From assembly GCA_963700425.1 (NCBI GenBank), contig CAVOXO010000003.1:186001-250000 (forward strand): 64,000 nt of DNA, given 5' to 3'. This document shows positions 28,944 to 37,233 of the stretch, piece by piece (positions within the stretch are counted from its first letter, which is position 1; every line of letters begins with the position of its first letter). Source of the stretch: CAVOXO01 sp963700425 (GTDB taxonomy: Bacteria; Actinomycetota; Acidimicrobiia; Acidimicrobiales; Microtrichaceae). The notes below the pieces were generated by a model. It made no database searches, had not been told where the DNA came from, and worked only from the letters and a program-made list of their open reading frames with translations. A program made the position numbers and the translations under genes.

Positions 28944-29942
28944 TCAGGTGCCGGCGAGCTTCGCGATCACCGGTGCAAGATCGTCGAGTGCGGATGCGGA
29001 GATGCCGATGTTGGAGATCCCGAAGCGGTCCCGACGCTCCACGAGGTCGTGCGCGATCTGGTCGGTCGTGCCGCACAGTGCGTGTGGCGTCCCTCGGGCC
29101 TCCTCGGGAGTGAGTCCGAAACCGCCGGCCATCGCGGCGAAGAGCTCGTCGCGCTCGTCGGTGACGATCGCCAGGTGGATACGGACGCCCAGCTCGATGT
29201 CCCCGAAGCGGTCGCCCGCGACGGCCCGGACCCACCCCAGCTTGGCGTCGGTGGCGGCTTCGGTCGACGACGGTCCGGCGCGGTGGTCGATCACCCCGGC
29301 GCGCAGCGATGGATTGAGGTGCACGACGTCGGCGTGCCGGGCGGCGACCTCCAACACCTTGCGGCCGCCTCCCCCGACCCAGATGGGTGGGCCGGGACGC
29401 TGCAGCGGGAGGGGTGCGGAGGCCAGCCCGTCGATGGTGTAGTGGGTCCCCTTGTGGTGGACCTCCCCGCCCGCCCAGAGCGACCGGATGATGCCGAGCG
29501 ACTCGTCGAGGCGTTCGATGCGGACCGACGGCGTGTCGAGGGGAATCCCGGTGGTCCGATAGTCCTCGAGCATCCAGCCCGCACCCAGTCCCAGCTCCAG
29601 CCGTCCCCCGCTGAGGCGATCGACCGTCGCAGCCTCCTTCGCCAACATGGCGGGATGGCGGTAGTCGTTGGAGAAGACCAGCGATCCGACCCGGAGATCG
29701 GTCGTGGCGTCGGCGGCCGCCATCAGCGCCACCAACGGGGAGAGCTGGTCGTCGAGATGGTCGGCCACGGTCAGGACCGCGACTCCGAGGTCCTCCGCTT
29801 TACGGGCGAGCGGGCGCAGTTCCTCGGGGGACTCCATGTGCGATGCCTGAACGCAGAACCGGAACGGTCGGGTCCGCTGGGAGTCCGGTGGGACGACGGC
29901 GTCGGGCGACCCGTCGGACGCGGGATCGGGGGAGATGTTCAC
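28944..29942 (-). CDS. LLM-class F420-dependent oxidoreductase (MSMEG_2516-type)
   Basis: A 332-residue luciferase-like monooxygenase-fold protein. FRFCVQASHMESPEELR, GVAVLTVADHLDDQLSP, LRVGSLVFSNDYRHPAMLAKE and LSGGRLELGLGAGWM are the usual LLM blocks and match the actinobacterial subgroup modelled as TIGR03621. The C-terminal part has PIWVGGGGRKVLEVAARHAD. Such enzymes normally use deazaflavin F420 rather than FMN; that is family knowledge, not seen here. The GTG at 29942 is the chosen start because longer in-frame sequence belongs to the upstream MMPL gene. It lies 68 bases downstream of that gene's stop and could be co-transcribed. Confidence 0.86.
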   Translation of the reverse strand: MNISPDPASDGSPDAVVPPDSQRTRPFRFCVQASHMESPEELRPLARKAEDLGVAVLTVADHLDDQLSPLVALMAAADATTDLRVGSLVFSNDYRHPAMLAKEAATVDRLSGGRLELGLGAGWMLEDYRTTGIPLDTPSVRIERLDESLGIIRSLWAGGEVHHKGTHYTIDGLASAPLPLQRPGPPIWVGGGGRKVLEVAARHADVVHLNPSLRAGVIDHRAGPSSTEAATDAKLGWVRAVAGDRFGDIELGVRIHLAIVTDERDELFAAMAGGFGLTPEEARGTPHALCGTTDQIAHDLVERRDRFGISNIGISASALDDLAPVIAKLAGT

Positions 29943-30010
29943 GGCCCGAAGCGTAGGCGGCAACGCCACCCGGCATCGCCGGGATGATGGGCCGCCGACC
30001 CTTCGTTGCG

Positions 30011-32233
30011 TCAGTGGGAGAAGTGGATGTTCGGCAGGATGCGGTCCAGCCACGCCGGGCAGCCACCAGTTGCGGTCGCCCAGCAGCCCCATGAGCGACG
30101 GCACCAGCATCATCCGCACGACGGTGGCGTCGAGGAACACGGCCAGGGCCAGGGTGATGCCCAGCTCGGTCGGGGGGATGGGACCGGTGACGCCGAAGGC
30201 GATGAACACCACGATCATGATGAGCGCGGCGTTGGTGATGGGACGCCCCGTGCGGGCGATGCCCTCGCGGATGGCGAGCTGGGTGTCGCCGGTCGCCTCG
30301 TAGCGCTCGCGGATCGCGGCCAGCAGGAACAGCTGGTAGTCCATCGACAGCCCGAACAGCAGGGCGAAGAAGAACAGCGGCGCCCAGGCGTCGACGAAGC
30401 CCTGGTGCTCGATGCCGATCAGCCCGCGCCCCGACGCCGTGTCTGGAACACCAGGGTGGCGAAGCCGAAGCTGGCGCCGACGCTGAGCAGGTTCATCAGG
30501 ATCGACGACACGGCGATGGTGAGGCTGCGGAACACCACCAGCAGCAGGAGGAAGGCCACGACCATGATGATGGCGATGGCGAGCGGTGCCCGGCCGATGA
30601 GCACCTCGGTGAGGTCGTGGTTCTGCGCGGCCGGGCCGCCGACCGTCGGCGTCGGGAACCGCATCGCCGACCGGGCCGCGGAGGCGACCGACCATGTCGG
30701 AGGTCTCGGCCGACGTCGACCGCGGTCGCCGCGGTGATGCGCACGACGGTGCGACCGGTCTCCGCGGGCGGTGCGGCGACCCGGGCGTCGACCACGTTCG
30801 GGTCGCCCATCGCCAGCCTCGACCACGCGTCTCGGCCTGGTCGGCGGGGACGGTGACGAACAGCGGCGCGGCGGCGCCGGGCCCGAAGGACTCGACGACC
30901 ATCTCGTAGCCGTCGCGGCTCGAGCGTCCCTCGTCGACCACCCGGGCGCCGGGCATGCCCAGTCGCATCCCGAGCGCGGGTGCGGCGAGGAGCAGCAGCA
31001 GCGCGAGTCCGGCGAGGCAGCGTGCGACCCGGGTGGCTGAGCGCCAGGCCGGTCCAGCGGGTCCAGCGACCCTCGGCGGCGCGATCGGGGTCCTCGTGGC
31101 CCTTGGCGACCAGGACCCGGTCGCCGAGCGGCGACGAGCACGGCCGGCAGCAGGGTCAGCGCGGCGAGCGCCACGGCGATCACCGAGAGGATCATGCCCG
31201 AGCGCCATGGAACGGAACACCATCACGGGCACGACGAACACCGCGGCGAGCGACAGCACGACGGCGAGGGCGGACAGGAACACCGCCTTGCCCGCGGTGG
31301 AGAGGGTGTTGGCGATGGCGTCGATCGCGTCGTAGCCGTCCTCGCGCTCCTCCCGGTAGCGGGAGACGATGAACAGGCTGTAGTCGATGCCGACGGCGAG
31401 GCCGATCATCATCGAGAAGTTCATCGACCACACCGACAGCGGCGTGGTGCTGCCGATCAGGTGCAGCGAGGCGAAGCCGACGGCGATGCCGGCCAGGGAC
31501 AGCATCAGGGGCAGGCCGGCCGCGATGGCGGAGCCGAAGGCGATGAGCAGCAGGATCATCGTCGGGATGGCCGAGAGCAGCTCGGCCTTGTGCAGCGCCT
31601 CCTCGTTGGTGTCGTTGAAGTCGCTCCAGACCGGCCACTCACCGGTGACCGCGACGCGTGGCGCCCTCGGGGAGATCGACAGCCGTCGACGTGGTCGATG
31701 AGCTCGCCCGGCCGACTCCGGCAGCTCGGCGTCGTCGGCCGGCGCCGAGCTCGACCGGGATCAGTGCCGTGCGACCGTCGGGCGAGATCAGGCCGGCCTC
31801 GGGCGGCTGGGAGAGCGGGTCGACGACCGGCGTCGGCGCCGGGCGCACCCTCGAGGTCGGCGACCAGGGCCTGGACGCCGGCGGGGTCATCGGCGATCGG
31901 CCCCGCCTGGCGGTAGACGACGATGGCGGCCTCGGCGCCGAGCTCGGGGAAGTCGCGGCGCAGCTCGTCACGGACCTCGACCGAGGTCGATCCCTGGGCC
32001 TCCCAGCCCGCACCGGACAGGGCGCCGGTCAGCGTGAGGGCGAGAGGGGCGGCGGCGAGCGTGGCGACCAGCCAGACGATCATCACCCAGCGGCGGTGGG
32101 TGGCCGAGAACCGGGCGAGCCGGGCGAACCACGGCTCGGGCTGTCCGTCGTGGTGACCGCCTTCGGTCGCCGGGGGATCGGCTGCTTCGTCGAGGGTGGT
32201 CACGTCGTCGGGCTGCTGGGTGGCGATGGTCAT
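30011..32233 (-). CDS. MMPL-family RND transporter (frameshifts)
   Basis: Spans 741 codons, the typical length of an actinobacterial MMPL/YdfJ exporter. The N-terminus has a first helix WVMIVWLVATLAAAPLALTL and the porter-domain sequence STSVEVRDELRRDFPELG. Pieces in other frames carry MMIGLAVGIDYSLFIVSRYR, DAIANTLSTAGKAVFLSAL, LLFGLSMDYQLFLLAAIRE and GRPITNAALIMIVVFIAFG, the two copies of the RND transmembrane core. The end in a third frame is DRILPNIHFSH. MMPL proteins export lipids, heme-related compounds or drugs using proton motive force. Indels occur near 31990, 31810, 31715, 31195, 31145, 30840, 30700, 30430 and 30050. Its promoter carries two CsoR-like palindromes, so metal or sulfur stress may induce it. 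Confidence 0.82.
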
Positions 32234-32262
32234 CGTGATGCCTCGGGATTGTCGCTGTCTGG

Positions 32263-32299
32263 TACCCCAGGGGGTATAGAGGTACTACCCTAGGGGGTA
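32263..32299. promoter_or_regulatory. Tandem CsoR-family-like operators
   Basis: Two near-palindromes, TACCCCAGGGGGTA at 32263-32276 and TACCCTAGGGGGTA at 32286-32299, are spaced 23 bp start to start (about two helical turns) and lie 30-66 bp upstream of the MMPL ATG at 32233. The TACCCC/GGGGTA pattern is that of CsoR-family repressors (CsoR, RcnR, FrmR, CstR). The gene at 32462 lies on the other side and may also respond. Confidence 0.65.
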
Positions 32300-32461
32300 T
32301 CAGCAGCGACCGTCAAGCATCCCATCGCACCCGCCTCTCTCGGACACACGCGACCCGTGGCGCCCGGTCGGACTCGGACCGGGAGAACCGCGGCGATGGT
32401 ACGGTCGTCAGAGGCTCAGTCGATCGGGATCCGGGCTGCGGACCGCGACACGGGGTGGTGG

Positions 32462-32962
32462 ATGAGAACTCGACGTGGTCGGCGAGCTGTGCGCAGTCGA
32501 CGGGCCTCGGTGGCCCGCGTCGTGCTGATCGGGGTGGTCGTGGCGGCGACCGCATGTGCGCCCACCCCGTCCGGCGACGGGGGTGAGATCGGTCCGAATC
32601 AGCGTTTCTCGGGCCTGGTCAATGGCCACCGCGACGGCGCCGTGGTCCACACCGTGTGCGGCGGCCCCGTGTGGGAGGGCCGAACCGGTCCGGTGGCATC
32701 GGGACAGACCCTCTCCGTCACCCGAGACACCCGCGGCAACGGCGAGACGGGGGCCTATCGATCGGTGTTCGCCCAGCCCCGGTACTCGGGCTCGGTGGTG
32801 ATCTTCTCCACCTACGACGAACCCCGGCAATGGCCGGCCGGCCTCGAGGTCCCGTGCGACGGCAAGGGAACGGTCGCCTTTCTGCAGTGCTTCGGGATCA
32901 TCGCCTGCACGAGCGGTTCGCCCGACCTGGTGTCGGTGACGTTCGTCAACATCGCCCTCTGA
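32462..32962 (+). CDS. Small lipoprotein of unknown function
   Basis: A 166-residue predicted lipoprotein: very basic N-terminus (MRTRRGRRAVRSRRAS), hydrophobic stretch VVLIGVVVAAT and lipobox Cys32, then a domain of about 130 residues containing FSGLVNGHRDGAVVHTVC, GRTGPVASGQTLSV and four Cys that could form two disulfides. I do not recognise the domain; it looks like a small beta-sandwich. The ATG at 32462 is chosen because the upstream in-frame part (from 32357) adds residues before a twin-basic signal start. It is divergent from the MMPL gene across a 228-base region holding the CsoR-like sites. Confidence 0.65.
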   Translation: MRTRRGRRAVRSRRASVARVVLIGVVVAATACAPTPSGDGGEIGPNQRFSGLVNGHRDGAVVHTVCGGPVWEGRTGPVASGQTLSVTRDTRGNGETGAYRSVFAQPRYSGSVVIFSTYDEPRQWPAGLEVPCDGKGTVAFLQCFGIIACTSGSPDLVSVTFVNIAL

Positions 32963-33074
32963 GGGTGTGACGTCTCGGCGACGTTCAGCCGATGCGGCCG
33001 TGGTGACCGACGGGACCGTCATCGATGCCCGGGGCGCTCGTCGCGTTGCGACGCCACCGGGGCCCGCGAATCGC

Positions 33075-33896
33075 TCAGCAGGGATTGGGTTCGTTGGTCC
33101 TCACCACGTCGAGAACGGCCTCGAACTCCCCGAACTCCTCTCCCGGATCGGGCTGCTGGTCGACCACGACCCACTCGGATCCGATGATCGGGAACCGGCC
33201 TCGGCCCGACGCATCGTTGGGTGAGGCGAACAGCACTCCGGCGCTCCAGATCTCGTCCTGGGCGTCCCAGAGGCTCAGACAGGTGACATCGGGCATCACG
33301 CCGGTGTCGAAGGGGTTCAGATCGAGCCCGCCGCCCTCGCTGGGAGGGTCCGTCGTCGTTGGCGCGGGCCGTTCGGGAACCACCGGAACCTCGGCCTCCT
33401 CCTCGACCGGCGGCGGTTCCGGAGCGGTCGTCTCGGGAAGGTTCGGGGCCTCGGTGGAGGCCGGCGCCTCGGTGACGGGGACCGGGCTCCACTCATCGGC
33501 GATGTCGGTGGAGTTGGCAGCGGCATCGGCGAGCAGGATCGCAGCGGTGGAGACGGCGGCGATCACCATCAGGGCGGCGGCGGCACCGATGAACCGACGC
33601 GCTCGACCGCGACGCGTGCCCGACGAAGGACCCGGGTGACCCATCGTCGGCTGAGGGTACGGCGGGGGACCATGAGGCGGCGGAGGAGGTGGGGGTGCAG
33701 CCGCGGACGGGGAGGGTGGATAGCGAAAGGTCGGGCCTGGCGCCACCGGCGGCACGGCCACGGCCGGGATCTCCTGGGTGTCGTCGAGCGGTCGGACCGG
33801 AGGGGTCACCGCCGTCACCGGCTCGGTCGCGCCCACGGCGTCGGCGCCTCGATGGGCCGGCACCCGCCAGCGGTCGTCGGGAAGGTTGTCGGTCAT
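33075..33896 (-). CDS. Single-pass membrane protein with C-terminal PASTA-like domain
   Basis: A 273-residue protein. The first about 95 residues are a Pro-rich cytoplasmic region with PPPPPPPHGPPPYPQP; a basic RRGRARR stretch precedes one transmembrane helix (FIGAAAALMVIAAVSTAAILL); an acidic Pro/Glu/Thr linker follows, and the last about 65 residues (MPDVTCLSLWDAQDEIWSAG, then SEWVVVDQQPDPGEE) fit the PASTA pattern seen in serine/threonine kinases and penicillin-binding proteins, where it binds peptidoglycan stem or muropeptides. No kinase domain is attached. It may sense or scaffold cell-wall material. Start at ATG 33896; the longer ORF to 33929 is less likely. Confidence 0.7.
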   Translation of the reverse strand: MTDNLPDDRWRVPAHRGADAVGATEPVTAVTPPVRPLDDTQEIPAVAVPPVAPGPTFRYPPSPSAAAPPPPPPPHGPPPYPQPTMGHPGPSSGTRRGRARRFIGAAAALMVIAAVSTAAILLADAAANSTDIADEWSPVPVTEAPASTEAPNLPETTAPEPPPVEEEAEVPVVPERPAPTTTDPPSEGGGLDLNPFDTGVMPDVTCLSLWDAQDEIWSAGVLFASPNDASGRGRFPIIGSEWVVVDQQPDPGEEFGEFEAVLDVVRTNEPNPC

Positions 33897-34065
33897 CGAT
33901 GTCCGTCCTCGGTGTGGGCGACGAGGCATCCAGTGCCACGAACACGGGGAGGTCTACCAAACGAGGTGGCGTTCCCACATGGCACCCCGCGTGTCAGTGC
34001 GGTCGCGGCAGGGTGCCGTGTCCTCTGGCAGCCCATCCCGGCCCGCCGTCGAAACGATCCCCGGC

Positions 34066-35712
34066 TCAGCGTCGCGGTGCCGCCACCGCGCCCAGCCCGC
34101 CCGAGCCGTTGAGGCGGCGGTACATGGCCTTCTCGGTCTTGTGGAGGCGCACGAACTCGGCGTGAAGCAGGTCGTGGGTCCGTCGAGCGGCGGGGTCGGG
34201 GTCGAAGACCCGGTCGATCTCCACCCGGGCCGCGATGTCGGCCTCGTCGAGGAGCCCCAGCACCAGCCCGGCGAAGAACGCCCCACCGACGACGTTCACC
34301 AGCAGCGGTCGCGCCACCCGGTGGAGCGGACGGTTGATCACGTCGGCGTGGATCTGACACCACACGTCGGACTCCGCTCCACCGCCGATGACCCGCATCG
34401 GGCCGAACGGCCGGCGCAGGAACGATTCCGACGCCTCGACCAGCCATCGGGCGTTGTGGGCCACCCCTTCGAGAACGGAGCGGACCACCTCGGCGCGGGT
34501 CGTCGACAGCGACAGGTTGTGGAAGCCGGCCCGCAGGTGGGTGTCGGCGACCGGCGAGCGCTCACCGTTGAGCCATGGGGCGAAGAGCACTCCGCCGCTT
34601 CCCGGCGCGGCGGTGGAGGCCACCGCGTCCAGATCGGCCAGCGAGTCGGCGGTGGGCCGGGTCAAGCCGTCGTCGGCGAGCACCAGAAGACCGCGGGCCC
34701 ATTCCACACACACGCCGGCCGTCTCGTGGTTGTTGGCGAGTACGTACCGTCCGGGTAGCGCCGAGGGCACGGTCGCCATCTGATGGCGGATCGAGGTGCG
34801 CTTGTCGGGCGTGTGGCATCCCACCCACGCCGACGTGCTGATCGACAGGTGTGCCTCGTACATCCCCACTGCCCCCGAACCCAGGGCGGCGGTGTGCAGG
34901 TCGGGAAGCGCGGTGACCACGGGCAGGTCGCGGGGAATTCCGAGGTCGTCGGCCACGTCCGCGAGCACGGTGCCCATCACCGATGACACGGGCGTCAGGG
35001 TCGGCAACCTGGCGGGATCCGCACCGGCCAGCCCGACCAGCACCGGGTCGTACCTGGCGCCGCCGAGCCGGCGGTTGTCGGTCAGCCACGACAACAGCAT
35101 CGAGACCGGGGACGCGGCCACGTGACCACAGAACCGCGAGGTGATGAAGTCGATCGGTTCGAGGAAGGTGGCGGTCCGGCGGTAGACGTCGGGCTCGCGG
35201 TGTTGGATCCACAGGCGGTGACCGAGCGGATCGTTGCCCTCCGTCGATGGTGCGCCCCCCGATCGCCGGATCCATTCGAACGCCTTGCGGGGCGCCAACC
35301 CTTCGATGGCGATCGGCCCGCCGAGCGCGGTTCGCGCCAGCTCGCGTCCGCGGGAGTCCATCCACAACATGGCGTCGCCGACCGGCTCGCCGTCATCGTC
35401 CACCGGAACGGTCGATCCCCACTGGCCGGTCACCGCAACCGCCGCCAGCCGGGCGGCATCAGCGGAGTGGGACTCGACGAGTTCGCGGGCCCCGTCGACC
35501 ACCGCCCCCCACCAACTCGTCGCATCCTGCACGGCGCTCCCGTCGGCGCCGACCCGGGGCTCCACCCGTCGGTGCACCGCGCCGATCACCTCACCGGACA
35601 ATGCCACCAGCGCGGTCTTGGGGCCCCCGGTTCCGAGGTCGACCACCAGGATCGTGGGGGGCCCGTCGGAGCGGGCGGTGGGAGACCTGCGGCTCGGACC
35701 CACTGCGGTCAT
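34066..35712 (-). CDS. FGGY-family carbohydrate kinase (xylulokinase-like)
   Basis: A 548-residue kinase of the FGGY family. The phosphate-1 loop ILVVDLGTGGPKTALV lies near residue 23, the sugar-binding block AVTGQWGSTVPVDDDG near 95, the catalytic-Asp region TALPDLHTAALGSGAVG near 270, and the phosphate-2/adenosine motif VIGGGAESDVWCQIHAD near 440. Members phosphorylate xylulose, glycerol, ribulose, gluconate and similar polyols; the exact substrate is open, with xylulose-like the nearest. The ATG overlaps the stop of the upstream saccharopine-dehydrogenase-like gene (ATGA), so both are co-translated. Intact reading frame. Confidence 0.87.
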   Translation of the reverse strand: MTAVGPSRRSPTARSDGPPTILVVDLGTGGPKTALVALSGEVIGAVHRRVEPRVGADGSAVQDATSWWGAVVDGARELVESHSADAARLAAVAVTGQWGSTVPVDDDGEPVGDAMLWMDSRGRELARTALGGPIAIEGLAPRKAFEWIRRSGGAPSTEGNDPLGHRLWIQHREPDVYRRTATFLEPIDFITSRFCGHVAASPVSMLLSWLTDNRRLGGARYDPVLVGLAGADPARLPTLTPVSSVMGTVLADVADDLGIPRDLPVVTALPDLHTAALGSGAVGMYEAHLSISTSAWVGCHTPDKRTSIRHQMATVPSALPGRYVLANNHETAGVCVEWARGLLVLADDGLTRPTADSLADLDAVASTAAPGSGGVLFAPWLNGERSPVADTHLRAGFHNLSLSTTRAEVVRSVLEGVAHNARWLVEASESFLRRPFGPMRVIGGGAESDVWCQIHADVINRPLHRVARPLLVNVVGGAFFAGLVLGLLDEADIAARVEIDRVFDPDPAARRTHDLLHAEFVRLHKTEKAMYRRLNGSGGLGAVAAPRR

Positions 35713-36941
35713 CCCAGAGCCATGGGGATGATCTCCCGGCTCCCGTCGGGGGCGAGGTGCTCGACGGTGAGCGGGATTCCGTCGCCGTTCCCGATGCTCA
35801 TCGCGCCGACCACCTGACCGGCCAGCTCCAACATGTCGCCCACCGGCACGATGGCCTCGGGGGGGTGCACCCCGGGGCGGTCGCCCAGGGCGCCGCGTCG
35901 GTGGAGCACCGCGCCGAGTGCCGCGGGGATGCCGGTTCCCTCGCCGGCCCCGGCTCCGGAGGAACTGAGCGAACAGATGTAGACGTGCCGTTCGCCGTCC
36001 TTGTTCCCACCGACCACCACTCGGAGGCATCCACCGGCCTCGGACACGCCTGCCTCCGCGAGCAGGCGCGGCCGTTCGCGCTGCAGGAGAGCGACGGTCA
36101 CGTCGATGGGGGTCACGTCGATGTCGCCGACACGGAGCGGGTCGTCGCCGCCCAGACCCGCGCGCACCAGGTCCTGGGTCAGCCGGAAGTACGAGAGGGG
36201 ATAGACGACGCCGAGGTTGGTGGCCCTGGTCAGGGAGGGGAACGTGGCGGGCAGGGTGATGGTCTCGGGATGGGGGTAGGGGAAGACCGGGTACACGCCG
36301 ATATCGCCGAAGTCTTCGTTGTGGACGAACTCCTCGCCGCTCTCCTCCAACATCCGCACGTCGAGGAAGGCACCGTCGACGAACAGGGGAACGTCGTTGA
36401 CCATGGCATGGATCCGGTGTTTGAGGACGGCGGCGCCCTCGGACGGTTCACCACCGTGAATGTGCATGATCTCGGCGGTCGTCACCTCGTCCAGCAGATC
36501 GTCCGCGCAGAGTTTCACGAAGATGTTGGCGAGACCCGGCGAGTTGCCCATCCCGATGAGTGCCGTCACCCCCGATGCCTTGGCGGCACCGTCGAGGTCC
36601 AGCAACGCGCGGGTGGCATCGAGGTCGTCGCACACGTCGACGTATCCGACGCCCGCCCTGATGGCGGCCGCGAGCGTGGGCGGGCCGAATCGGTAGAACG
36701 GTCCCACGCAGTTCAACACGACGTCGGCCCCCTCCATCACCGCACCGAGAGCGGCGGGGTCGGTGACATCGACCCCTGCCGCTCGCAGGTGGTTGCCCCC
36801 CAGGGTGTCGACCACCTCGGAGGCCGCCTCGATCCGGGCGTCGGCCACGACCACGTCGCCGACGTCGTCGACGGTCGTCAGCGCCTCGACCGCCACTCGT
36901 CCGACTCCGCCGGCTCCACCCAACACCACGATCGATCCCAC
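35709..36941 (-). CDS. Saccharopine dehydrogenase-like NAD(P)-binding oxidoreductase
   Basis: A 410-residue protein with an N-terminal Rossmann fold: MGSIVVLGGAGGVGRVAVEAL carries GxGGVG, then DVVVADARIE, VDVTDPAALGAVMEGADVVLNCVGPFYRFG and GVGYVDVCDDLDAT, the pattern of saccharopine dehydrogenase NADP-binding domains. SPGLANIFVKLCADDLLDEV and HIHGGEPSEG follow. Related proteins act as trans-acting enoyl reductases, saccharopine/carboxynorspermidine dehydrogenases or unknown reductases. Pairing with a sugar kinase suggests a polyol or carbohydrate-acid pathway. ATG 36941 is preceded by a GAGGAGCAC ribosome site. First gene of a two-gene operon. Confidence 0.85.
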   Translation of the reverse strand: MGSIVVLGGAGGVGRVAVEALTTVDDVGDVVVADARIEAASEVVDTLGGNHLRAAGVDVTDPAALGAVMEGADVVLNCVGPFYRFGPPTLAAAIRAGVGYVDVCDDLDATRALLDLDGAAKASGVTALIGMGNSPGLANIFVKLCADDLLDEVTTAEIMHIHGGEPSEGAAVLKHRIHAMVNDVPLFVDGAFLDVRMLEESGEEFVHNEDFGDIGVYPVFPYPHPETITLPATFPSLTRATNLGVVYPLSYFRLTQDLVRAGLGGDDPLRVGDIDVTPIDVTVALLQRERPRLLAEAGVSEAGGCLRVVVGGNKDGERHVYICSLSSSGAGAGEGTGIPAALGAVLHRRGALGDRPGVHPPEAIVPVGDMLELAGQVVGAMSIGNGDGIPLTVEHLAPDGSREIIPMALG

Positions 36942-37061
36942 GTGTGCTCCTCACCGCTCGTCTGCGGCGATCACCCTATGCCGCGACGATCCTGGCGCGG
37001 GCGGGACTCCGAGGTCGGTGCCGGTAGAGTCCGGCCCGGCGACGACGAGGACGGATCACGT

Positions 37062-37205
37062 ATGAAGATGGGCCGCAGTGTCGGAATCCTCTTTCTGGTT
37101 CTGATCGTGCTGAAGGTCGTGTTCCGGTTCCCGATCTCGATCGTCGGCAGCCTGATCCTCAGCGTCATCCTGACCCTGGTGTTCAGCTTCATGAACCGGC
37201 GGTGA
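37062..37205 (+). CDS. Small hydrophobic membrane protein, 47 residues
   Basis: A short ORF from ATG 37062 (or ATG 37068) to 37205: a basic start MKMGRSVG, a hydrophobic run of about 20 residues, a short break with Phe/Pro, a second hydrophobic run and a basic end FSFMNRR. It would form two transmembrane helices. It sits alone between a minus-strand operon and the 3' end of the giant surface-protein gene, with only about 120 bases for a promoter. Small hydrophobic proteins of this kind are easy to predict by chance in GC-rich DNA, so confidence is moderate; the clean GC3 pattern and absence of any overlapping gene support it. Confidence 0.55.
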   Translation: MKMGRSVGILFLVLIVLKVVFRFPISIVGSLILSVILTLVFSFMNRR

Positions 37206-37233
37206 CGCTCCGATCGTTCACGCCCACGGCACG

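Noticed and set aside
35247..37205. A 652-residue plus-strand frame across the kinase operon
   Set aside because: Only the last 47 residues, outside the opposing genes, look real; the rest is a shadow of two well-supported genes.
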